Assembly: GCA_947626065.1 (NCBI GenBank)
Contig: CANQQT010000002.1
Span: 1-64,000 of the forward strand
Direction of reading: 5' to 3'
Origin: an uncultured Clostridia bacterium
GTDB lineage: Bacteria > Bacillota > Clostridia > Oscillospirales > CAG-272
Length of the DNA: 64,000 nt
In this document: piece after piece, positions 28,657 through 36,317 of the stretch
Position numbering within the stretch: the stretch's first letter is position 1
Layout: every line of letters begins with the position of its first letter
Notes under the pieces: model-generated
What the model was told of the DNA's origin: nothing
The model's input: only the letters and a program-made list of their open reading frames with translations
Databases searched by the model: none
Position numbers and translations under genes: made by a program

Positions 28657-28775
28657 CGCCTCCCGGAAAAACCCGAACGCCGCCGCAATTTCAAATTCTC
28701 AGGAACGGAAACCGGAACGGCGCGGGGAGCGAAACGACCACCCCCAAAAATTCACAGAAAGGAACCGCCATAAAG

Positions 28776-29609
28776 ATGAAAACGCTTCTCACAATCGCCG
28801 GGAGCGACAGCAGCGGCGGCGCCGGCATTCTGGCGGACGTCAAGACCGCGACTGTCCACGGCGTCTTTGCCACCTGCGCGATCACGGCGCTGACTGCCCA
28901 GAACACCACCGGCGTCTTTGCCGTTTCGGAGGTGTCCCCGGAATTTCTGAGACAGCAGCTCGACGCGGTGTTCACCGACATTCCCCCCGACGCCGTGAAA
29001 ATCGGCATGATTCCCTCGGAGGCCCTGATCCAAATCGCCGCCGAACGGCTTACCTTCTACCGCGCGGAGCATATTGTGCTCGACCCCGTCATGGTCGCGA
29101 CAAGCGGCGCCTCGCTGAGCCGAGCGGGGGCAACCGAAGCCCTCATCGAATCCCTTCTTCCCCTCGCCGAGGTCGTCACCCCCAACCTCCCGGAGGCGGA
29201 GGTCTTGTCGGGGATTCAAATCTCCTGTCGGGACGATATGGAAAGGGCGGCGAAAAGAATTCTTGAAAGAGGCGCGCGCGCCGTCCTCTGCAAGGGAGGA
29301 CATCTCCCCGACGGCGCCGACGATTTTCTCCTTGACGGGGAGGGGAGCCACTGGTTCCGCTCCGAAAGGATCGAAAATCCGAACACGCACGGAACCGGCT
29401 GTACCCTCTCCTCCGCCATCGCCTCCCGCCTCGCCTCCGGCTTCTCTCTCAGGGAGGCAATCTCCCTCGCCAAGGCCTATCTCACCGGCGCCCTTTCCTC
29501 CGGGCTGAAGCTCGGGAAGGGAAACGGCCCGCTCGACCACACCTATCTTCTTCACAAAATCAATCCGGACGCCGCACAGCCCGGCCCGGGAAAGGAAACG
29601 AAGCTATGA
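28776..29609 (+). CDS. thiD: Hydroxymethylpyrimidine/phosphomethylpyrimidine kinase ThiD
   Basis: [47 protein letters not shown]...[15 protein letters not shown]. Confidence 0.97.
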   Translation: MKTLLTIAGSDSSGGAGILADVKTATVHGVFATCAITALTAQNTTGVFAVSEVSPEFLRQQLDAVFTDIPPDAVKIGMIPSEALIQIAAERLTFYRAEHIVLDPVMVATSGASLSRAGATEALIESLLPLAEVVTPNLPEAEVLSGIQISCRDDMERAAKRILERGARAVLCKGGHLPDGADDFLLDGEGSHWFRSERIENPNTHGTGCTLSSAIASRLASGFSLREAISLAKAYLTGALSSGLKLGKGNGPLDHTYLLHKINPDAAQPGPGKETKL

Positions 29610-30919
29610 GAACTTACCGCACCCAGATGGAGGCCGCCCGCAAAGGCCTGATCACCCCCGAAATGAAGCTTGTCGCCGAAAAGGAGGGACGCGAACCGGA
29701 ATTTATCCGGGAACGCCTCGCCAAAGGAACCGTCGTGATCCCCGCCAACGTCAACCACACCTCCCTCTCCGCCGAGGGGATCGGGGAGGGTCTCCGCACC
29801 AAAATCAACGTCAACCTCGGCATTTCCGGGGACTGCAAGGATTACGGCGTGGAGATGCAGAAGGTCGACACCGCGCTGAAATACGGCGCCGAGGCCATTA
29901 TGGATTTAAGCAACTACGGAAAGACCAACACCTTCCGGCGGGAGCTGATTGCCAAATCCCCGGCGATGATCGGCACCGTCCCCATGTACGACGCCATCGG
30001 CTATCTTGAGAAGGATCTGCCGCAGATTACCGCGGAGGACTTTCTGAAGGTCGTCCGCGCCCATGCCGAGGAGGGCGTCGACTTCATGACGATTCACGCC
30101 GGGATCAACCGCCGCGCCGTCGAGGCCTTCCGCCGCGACAAGAGACGGATGAACATCGTTTCCCGCGGGGGCTCCCTGCTCTTCGCGTGGATGATGATGA
30201 CGGGAAACGAAAATCCCTTCTACGAGCATTACGACGAGGTTCTTGAGATTCTCCGGGAATACGACGTGACGATCAGCCTCGGAGACGCGCTCCGCCCCGG
30301 TTGTCTTGACGACAGCACCGACGGGGGACAGATCGCCGAGCTGATTGAGCTGGGCGCCCTGACGGAACGCGCATGGCAAAAGGACGTTCAGGTTCTCATC
30401 GAGGGGCCGGGCCACATGGCGATGAACGAAATCGAGGCCAACATGAAGCTCCAGAAGCGCCTCTGCCACAACGCGCCCTTCTACGTGCTGGGCCCGCTCG
30501 TCACCGATATTGCCCCCGGCTACGACCACATCACCTCCGCCATCGGGGGAGCCATCGCCGCCGCGTCGGGCGCCGATTTCCTCTGCTACGTCACCCCGGC
30601 GGAGCACCTGCGCCTACCCGACCTTTCCGACGTGAAGGAGGGCATCATCGCCAGCCGGATCGCCGCTCACGCCGCCGACATCGCCAAGGGACTTCCCCGC
30701 GCGACCGACCGGGACAATGCCATGGCGGAGGCGCGCCACAAGCTCGACTGGGAGGCCATGTTCGGCCTTGCCCTCGACCCCGACAAGGCGCGGGCCTACT
30801 ACGAAAGCACCCCGCCCGCCGAGCGGCACACCTGCTCCATGTGCGGGAAAATGTGCGCCGTGAGAACCACCAATTTGATTCTCGAAGGGGAAAAAGTGGA
30901 ATTCTGCCCCGGAAAATGA
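29606..30919 (+). CDS. thiC: Phosphomethylpyrimidine synthase ThiC
   Basis: [21 protein letters not shown]...[15 protein letters not shown]...[12 protein letters not shown]-terminal iron-sulfur motif. Confidence 0.98.
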   Translation: MRTYRTQMEAARKGLITPEMKLVAEKEGREPEFIRERLAKGTVVIPANVNHTSLSAEGIGEGLRTKINVNLGISGDCKDYGVEMQKVDTALKYGAEAIMDLSNYGKTNTFRRELIAKSPAMIGTVPMYDAIGYLEKDLPQITAEDFLKVVRAHAEEGVDFMTIHAGINRRAVEAFRRDKRRMNIVSRGGSLLFAWMMMTGNENPFYEHYDEVLEILREYDVTISLGDALRPGCLDDSTDGGQIAELIELGALTERAWQKDVQVLIEGPGHMAMNEIEANMKLQKRLCHNAPFYVLGPLVTDIAPGYDHITSAIGGAIAAASGADFLCYVTPAEHLRLPDLSDVKEGIIASRIAAHAADIAKGLPRATDRDNAMAEARHKLDWEAMFGLALDPDKARAYYESTPPAERHTCSMCGKMCAVRTTNLILEGEKVEFCPGK

Positions 30920-30929
30920 AGGCTTTCCC

Positions 30930-30958
30930 TTGCATTCGGCAGTTTTTCGTGCTATAAT
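30930..30958 (+). promoter_or_regulatory. Promoter upstream of the COG0523 gene pair
   Basis: TTGCAT 30930-30935, 17 bp, TATAAT 30953-30958. Confidence 0.8.
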
Positions 30959-31011
30959 ATATTTTCGGATATTTTTTGAAACCAATCACATCCCATCGGA
31001 GGCAAAAAAGC

Positions 31012-32148
31012 ATGACGAAGGTTGACGTCTTCTCCGGGTTTCTCGGAGCAGGAAAAACGACTTTGATTAAAAAGCTCATCAAGGAGGCTTATTCCGGCGA
31101 AAAGCTGGTTCTCATCGAAAACGAATTTGGAAAAATCGGCATCGACGGTGGATTTCTCAAGGAAGCGGGGATCGAAATCACCGAGATGAATTCCGGCTGT
31201 ATCTGCTGCAGTCTGGTCGGCGATTTCGGGGAGGCCCTGAAAAAGGTGACCGAGCGCTTCTCCCCCGACCGCATTCTCATTGAGCCGTCGGGCGTCGGCA
31301 AGCTGAGCGACGTTGTCCGTGCCGTGCAGAACGCCGGTATCCCCGATCTGGAGCTCAACGCCATGACCACCGTCATTGACGCGACCAAGTGCCGACTGTA
31401 TCTGAAAAACTTTGAGGAATTCTACCGAAATCAGATCGAATTTGCCTCCTGCATCGTTTTAAGCCGCACGGGAGGAATCGCGCCGGAGCGTCTGAAGGAA
31501 GCGCTTTCCCTCATCCGGCAGATCAATCCGACGGTCACCGTCATCACGACGCCGTGGGAGGAGGTCGACGGGAAGCAGATTCTCTCGGCCATGGAACAGA
31601 AAAACACGCTGGAAGCGGAGCTAGCGCATCTGCTGGAGGAGCAGGAAAAGGAAGAGCATCACCATCACCACCACCATCACCACCATGAGGACGGCGAGGA
31701 GTGCGACGACCCCGACTGCGAATGCCATCATCACGACGATGACGACGAGGAGGAGCATCACCACCATCATCACCACCATGAGGATGGCGAGGAGTGCGAC
31801 GATCCCGACTGCGAATGCCATCATCACGACGATGACGACGAGGAGGAGCACCACCATCATCATCACGCCGACGAGGTTTTCACGAGCTGGGGCACCGAAA
31901 CCGCCGACCGCTTCTCCGCCGATTTTGTGAAAGCCTGCCTCGCCTCTCTTGAGAGCGGAAAATACGGCTCGGTTCTCCGCGCAAAGGGAATCCTTCCCTG
32001 CACAGACGGAACTTGGATTTATTTTGACTACGTTCCGGGGGAGACCAACCTCCGCACCGGACTCCCCGACGTAACCGGAAAGCTCTGCGTCATCGGCGCG
32101 GGGCTGGACAAAAAAGGCCTCGCCGCGCTGTTTGAGAACCGCGCATAA
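31012..32148 (+). CDS. CobW/COG0523 family GTPase (metallochaperone-like) with long His/Asp/Cys insert
   Basis: VFSGFLGAGKTTLIKKLI Walker A, MNSGCICCSL CxCC motif, HHHHHHHHHHEDGEECDDPDCECHHHDDDDEEE repeats. Confidence 0.93.
   Translation: MTKVDVFSGFLGAGKTTLIKKLIKEAYSGEKLVLIENEFGKIGIDGGFLKEAGIEITEMNSGCICCSLVGDFGEALKKVTERFSPDRILIEPSGVGKLSDVVRAVQNAGIPDLELNAMTTVIDATKCRLYLKNFEEFYRNQIEFASCIVLSRTGGIAPERLKEALSLIRQINPTVTVITTPWEEVDGKQILSAMEQKNTLEAELAHLLEEQEKEEHHHHHHHHHHEDGEECDDPDCECHHHDDDDEEEHHHHHHHHEDGEECDDPDCECHHHDDDDEEEHHHHHHADEVFTSWGTETADRFSADFVKACLASLESGKYGSVLRAKGILPCTDGTWIYFDYVPGETNLRTGLPDVTGKLCVIGAGLDKKGLAALFENRA
31684..31869 (+). repeat. 93-nt (31-aa) tandem duplication inside the COG0523 gene
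   Basis: Unit HEDGEECDDPDCECHHHDDDDEEEHHHHHHH at 31684-31776 and again from 31777. Confidence 0.95.
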
Positions 32149-32192
32149 AAGCTCAGAAGTCAGAAAGGACGCCTACCGGCCAGCTTACCGCC

Positions 32193-33137
32193 ATGGAAAT
32201 TCCCGTTTATCTTTTCACCGGCTTTCTTGACGCCGGAAAAACCCGTTTTCTTCAGGAAACTCTGGAGGACGCAAATTTCTTTCAGGATCCCAACCGGACC
32301 CTCGTCCTTCTCTGCGAGGAGGGGGAGGAGGTTCTGAATCCCGCCGCCTTTGCCTCTGCCGACGTCTTTATCGAATCGATTGAGGAAAAGACACAGCTCA
32401 ATCCCGACAAGCTGGAGGCGCTCCGGAAAAAGCATAACGCGACCCGCGTCATGCTGGAATACAACGGAATGTGGCTTCTGGCCGACCTCTTCCGCGCGCT
32501 CCCGCAGGGCTGGATGATTTATCAGGAGATCTCCTTCGCCGACGCCTCGGTCGTGGAGGTATTCAACGCCAATATGCGGAATCTCGTGGTAGACAAGCTC
32601 TCTTCCTGCGAGCTCATCGTCTTCAACCGCTGTGATTCAAGCACCGACCGGCAGGCGCTTCATAAGCTGGTGCGGGCGGTCAGCCGCCGCTGTGACATCA
32701 TCTACGAAAGCGCCGACGGCTCCTTTGAATACGATCAGATCGAGGATCCCCTTCCCTTCGACCGGAACGCGAAGGAAATCGTCATCGAAGACAAAGACTT
32801 TGCCCTCTGGTACCGGGATCTGTCGGAGAATATGGCCGCCTATGACGGGAAGACCGTCACCTTCCTCGGCATGGTGACGAAGAACGGTCGCCTGCCCAAA
32901 AACAGCTTTGTCATCGGGAGGCAGATCATGACCTGCTGTATCGAGGACGTCACCTACAGCGGCCTTCTCTGCGAGGATCCGAAGAGCGACAGCGTCGGCA
33001 GGGGAGAATGGATTCGCCTCACCGCCGCGATAAAGATTGAAAACTGCAAGCTCTACGGAAAAAAGGGCCCGGTTTTAAAGGCCCTCTCTTTCGAAAAGGC
33101 CTCCGCGCCCGCCGACCCCATCGCCACCTTCTATTGA
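32193..33137 (+). CDS. CobW-like GTP-binding N-terminal domain fused to a YcgQ/TIGR03943-like C-terminal domain
   Basis: MEIPVYLFTGFLDAGKTRFLQETLED P-loop; ...LIVFNRCD; C-terminal DGKTVTFLGMVTKNGRLPKNSFVIGRQIMTCCIEDVTYSGLLCE resembling TIGR03943. Confidence 0.8.
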   Translation: MEIPVYLFTGFLDAGKTRFLQETLEDANFFQDPNRTLVLLCEEGEEVLNPAAFASADVFIESIEEKTQLNPDKLEALRKKHNATRVMLEYNGMWLLADLFRALPQGWMIYQEISFADASVVEVFNANMRNLVVDKLSSCELIVFNRCDSSTDRQALHKLVRAVSRRCDIIYESADGSFEYDQIEDPLPFDRNAKEIVIEDKDFALWYRDLSENMAAYDGKTVTFLGMVTKNGRLPKNSFVIGRQIMTCCIEDVTYSGLLCEDPKSDSVGRGEWIRLTAAIKIENCKLYGKKGPVLKALSFEKASAPADPIATFY

Positions 33138-33209
33138 ATCGATACCGGCCCGCCGGGGCACGGCAAGGCCGCTTCCGGAGGACATCGGGGCCCCTTATCA
33201 TAGAATTGC

Positions 33210-33285
33210 AAAAAAGCCTGCCGCACAAGCGAAAAACGCTTGCGGCAGGCCTTTTGTCTTTTCCGGCGCCTGTTCTTCGGTGCCG
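33210..33285 (+). repeat. Double-hairpin element, copy 1 (terminator-like)
   Basis: AAAAAAGCCTGCCGCACAAGCGaaaaaCGCTTGCGGCAGGCCTTTTGTCTTTTCCGGCGCCTGTTCTTCGGTGCCG. Confidence 0.9.
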
Positions 33286-33416
33286 ACTGCCGTTTTCAAA
33301 TTCCGCGCCGGTCTCCGGGCGGCCTGTTTTTGGAAACGTCTTAAGGCGGCTACTGTCCGCCCGACGGGAAAATCCCCGCCGGGATCCCTTTATTCAAGAG
33401 GCCGATGGGGATTTTC

Positions 33417-33746
33417 TTATGTTGCTAACGACCGGTAATTTTCTCCCCACGCCTTCATAGCGTCAAGGATCGGTTTCAGAGATTCCCCCAGCTCCGACAG
33501 CGCATACTCCACCCGCAGCGGGACTTCGGGGTAAACGGTGCGGGTGATGATCCCATCCGCTTCCATCGACCGCAGGCTGTCCGTCAGCACCTTTTGGCTA
33601 ATCCCTTCCAGATTCTTTTGAAGCTCATTGAAACGCCACGGGCGCTGGAGCAGATTGCGCAGGATTAAAAGTTTCCACTTGTTCCCGATGAGCTGAACCG
33701 TCGTCGCTACGGGACATTCGGGAATGAGTTCGGCTTTCGTTTTCAT
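33417..33746 (-). CDS. HxlR-family winged-helix transcriptional regulator
   Basis: CPVATTVQLIGNKWKLLILRNLLQRPWRFNELQKNLEGISQKVLTDSLRSMEADGIITRTVYPEVPLRVEYALSELGESL. Confidence 0.93.
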   Translation of the reverse strand: MKTKAELIPECPVATTVQLIGNKWKLLILRNLLQRPWRFNELQKNLEGISQKVLTDSLRSMEADGIITRTVYPEVPLRVEYALSELGESLKPILDAMKAWGENYRSLAT

Positions 33747-33883
33747 AAAGCGCCTCCGTACCATCAGAAAAGAATGTTACACTCATATTATACTGCAACA
33801 CGCTTCAAAAGGCAATAGCTTCGGACGAGTTCACAAAAAAGTTAAAAATTGAATTTGCCGCAAAACGCCCTAAATACCCAAAA

Positions 33884-33973
33884 GTTACAAAAAGGTGCTG
33901 TATCCAAACTGTCAATAAATTGACAGTTACAAAAAAGTGCGTACTTGCGCCCGGCGAAAAAATCCTGTATAAT
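33884..33973 (+). promoter_or_regulatory. Divergent control region: candidate operators plus promoter of the macrodomain/sirtuin operon
   Basis: AACTGTCAA-TAAA-TTGACAGTT at 33907-33928; direct repeats GTTACAAAAAGGTGC 33884-33898 and GTTACAAAAAAGTGC 33926-33940; TTGCGC 33945-33950, 17 bp, TATAAT 33968-33973. Confidence 0.75.
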
Positions 33974-34025
33974 GACAGATACAGGAGGCAAAAAGCTCCC
34001 TGAATTCATAAAGGAGGACACGATC

Positions 34026-34269
34026 ATGGCACTCTCGAATCTCGCCGGATGGACTGAGGACAAAGCGGCTTCCGCCTGTGGTGTAGCTTGCGGTGCTACT
34101 GACAAGAGCAGTTCCAAAGGAACAGCCGCCGAGACCCCCGCCGCTTGCGGTGCGGCTGATAAGCCGGAGGAAAAGCCCCTGCTTTGTCCTTTTGGGCTAC
34201 TGCGAGGGGGAATACCCGAAAGAAAAGCCGAGAAAGGCAAGCAGAAGCAAAATCATCGAGGAATGGTGA
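34026..34269 (+). pseudogene. Small Cys-rich protein gene with apparent 1-nt frameshift (reconstructed ~80 aa)
   Basis: MALSNLAGWTEDKAASACGVACGATDKSSSKGTAAETPAACGAADKPEEKPLLCPF then frame change at GGG 34194-34196 gives GYCEGEYPKEKPRKASRSKIIEEW*, stopping 5 nt before the next ATG; may be real frameshift or sequence error. Confidence 0.6.
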
Positions 34270-34273
34270 GGAT

Positions 34274-35035
34274 ATGACACAAGCCGAAAGAAGATTATTT
34301 CTTATCCGGGAGCTGCTCTCCGAACAGCTAAAATATGGGGATATAGAAATTCCCCAAAACGAAGCGGAGCAGAGACGACTCTTGCGCTCTCTGATGAACG
34401 TCCGCCCGCCGTATCCCATCGAGGAGAATTTTTTGACGGTGCAGGACGCATACCTGCAAGAAGAAACCGCCCGGAAGGGCATCACAGATATAGCTGATTT
34501 GACGCCCATCGAGCCGGGGATCTATCTTTGGCAAGGCGACATTACCACGCTGAAATGCGGAGCGATTGTGAACGCCGCCAATTCCGGCATGACCGGCTGC
34601 TATGTTCCCTGTCACGGCTGTATCGACAATGCCATTCACACCTACGCCGGGGTGCAACTCCGGCTGGCCTGTGCGGAACTTATGGAGAAGCAAGGGCACG
34701 AGGAACCGACCGGGCAGGCAAAAATCACGCCCGCCTACAATCTGCCCTGCGATTATGTTCTCCATACCGTCGGCCCTATCATATACGGTCGTGTAACGCA
34801 AAGTGACCGGGAATTGCTTGCCTCCTGCTATCGTTCCTGTCTGAAACTGGCGCAGGAAAACGGCATAAAAAGCGTGGCGTTCTGCTGTATTTCCACGGGA
34901 GAGTTTCATTTTCCAAACGGCGAGGCCGCAAAAATCGCCGTGGACAAGGTGCGGCAATACAAAGGCGACACGGAGGTAATTTTTAATGTTTTCAAGGATG
35001 TCGATTACAAAATCTACCGGGAACTATTGGGATAA
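34274..35035 (+). CDS. Protein-ADP-ribose hydrolase, zinc-type macrodomain
   Basis: IYLWQGDITTLKCGAIVNAANSGMTGCYVPCHGCIDNAIHTYAGVQLRLAC...GQAKITPAYNLPCDYVLHTVGP...AFCCISTGEFHFPN. Confidence 0.93.
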   Translation: MTQAERRLFLIRELLSEQLKYGDIEIPQNEAEQRRLLRSLMNVRPPYPIEENFLTVQDAYLQEETARKGITDIADLTPIEPGIYLWQGDITTLKCGAIVNAANSGMTGCYVPCHGCIDNAIHTYAGVQLRLACAELMEKQGHEEPTGQAKITPAYNLPCDYVLHTVGPIIYGRVTQSDRELLASCYRSCLKLAQENGIKSVAFCCISTGEFHFPNGEAAKIAVDKVRQYKGDTEVIFNVFKDVDYKIYRELLG

Positions 35036-35858
35036 TATCCGACGGCTCCGGGAGGCGCTGGACAGTGCCGACGCCGTTGTGATCGGCGCCGGAGCGGGAC
35101 TTTCCACCTCGGCGGGGTTTACCTATTCCGGCGACCGTTTCCGCCGATATTTTGCAGACTTTGAAAAGAAATACGGCTTTTCCGATATGTATTCCGGCGG
35201 ATTTTATCCGTTCCCCTCGCCGGAGGAATTTTGGGCCTATTGGAGCAGGTATATCTTCATCAACCGATATACTAACGCGCCGAAACCGGTCTATGAAAAT
35301 TTGCTGTCGCTGATTCGGGACAAGGATTATTTTGTCATCACCACGAACGTGGATCACTGTTTCCAAAAAGCGGGCGTGGATAAAAAGCGGCTTTTCTATA
35401 CACAGGGCGACTATGGGCTGTTTCAATGTTCGAAACCCTGCTGTCAGGAAACCTTTGACAACGAGGATACAATCCGACAGATGATGGAACAGCAAACGAA
35501 TATGCGTATCCCGTCCGAACTGCTTCCCATCTGCCCGCATTGCGGAAAGCCCCTGACAATGAATTTGCGCTCCGACGACAAATTTGTGGAGGACGAGGGT
35601 TGGCACGAGGCGGCAGAGCGGTATGAAAACTTCCTGCGGACACGAAAAAACGGACGGATTCTGTTTCTGGAACTCGGCGTCGGGTATAATACGCCGGTCA
35701 TTATCAAGTATCCGTTCTGGCGTATGACCGCACAGAACAAGGCCGCGACTTATGCCTGCATCAACTACGGCGAGGCGGTCTGCCCGACGGAGATTGAGAA
35801 GCAATCGATTTGCATGGATGCGGATATTGGAGCGGTGCTGGAGGATCTGCGCCGATAA
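34986..35858 (+). CDS. M-class sirtuin (SirTM-like; NAD-dependent protein ADP-ribosyltransferase/deacetylase family)
   Basis: DAVVIGAGAGLSTSAGFTYSGDRFRRYF...YFVITTNVDHCFQKAG...YTQGDYGLFQCSKPC...ICPHCGKPLTMNLR; overlaps macrodomain gene by 50 nt. Confidence 0.9.
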   Translation: MFSRMSITKSTGNYWDNIRRLREALDSADAVVIGAGAGLSTSAGFTYSGDRFRRYFADFEKKYGFSDMYSGGFYPFPSPEEFWAYWSRYIFINRYTNAPKPVYENLLSLIRDKDYFVITTNVDHCFQKAGVDKKRLFYTQGDYGLFQCSKPCCQETFDNEDTIRQMMEQQTNMRIPSELLPICPHCGKPLTMNLRSDDKFVEDEGWHEAAERYENFLRTRKNGRILFLELGVGYNTPVIIKYPFWRMTAQNKAATYACINYGEAVCPTEIEKQSICMDADIGAVLEDLRR

Positions 35859-35871
35859 TCATCGACGCCCG

Positions 35872-35950
35872 CAAAAAAGGCCTGCCGCACAAGCGAAAAA
35901 GCGCTTGCGGCAGGCCTTTTGTCTTTTCCGGCGCCTGTTCTTCGGCGCCG
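35872..35950 (+). repeat. Double-hairpin element, copy 2 (direct orientation)
   Basis: AAAAAAGGCCTGCCGCACAAGCGaaaaaGCGCTTGCGGCAGGCCTTTTGTCTTTTCCGGCGCCTGTTCTTCGGCGCCG. Confidence 0.9.
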
Positions 35951-35965
35951 CAAACGGCGGCCTCC

Positions 35966-36100
35966 CTTTGAAGGCCGCGTGGCCCCTTCTTTGAAGGACG
36001 CGTGGCCTCTTCTTTGAAGGACGCGTGGCCCTTTCTTTGAAGGCCACTTGGCCGCTTCTTTAAAGGCCACTTGGCCTCTTCTTTGAAGGCCGCTTCTTTT
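35966..36100. repeat. 23-bp tandem repeat, six in-register units
   Basis: CTTTRAAGG cores start at 35966, 35989, 36012, 36035, 36058 and 36081 (constant 23 bp); consensus CTTTGAAGGMCRCKTGGCCYCTT. Confidence 0.92.
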
Positions 36101-36317
36101 TTGAGTCATAGCGCCCGGCTCCTTTGCATAAAAATAGGCCGGATTCCGCCTTGCGGGGAGCTCTCCGCCCAACCGTTCCAAAAAAGCTGTTGTTTCCCCG
36201 TAAAAAAAACGCAAAAAATCCCACGAAAAATGCGCAAACCCCTTGAAAAACGTCAAAAAACGCTGTATAATATTTTTATCGACCTATAAAGGATTTCTTT
36301 TATAAAAGGAGATTTTT

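Noticed and set aside
31621-31866. Minus-strand 81-aa hydrophobic ORF MMMMVVLLLVVIVVMMAF...
   Set aside because: Reverse reading of the His/Asp-rich repeat; not a membrane protein gene
33368-33416. GAAAATCCCC...GGGGATTTTC hairpin next to the HxlR stop codon as a novel ncRNA
   Set aside because: Position at the 3' end of hxlR is best explained as a transcription terminator-like structure; no independent support for an RNA gene
35966-36100. Possible CRISPR array (regular 23-bp units)
   Set aside because: Units are contiguous with no unique spacers and no cas genes nearby; simple tandem repeat
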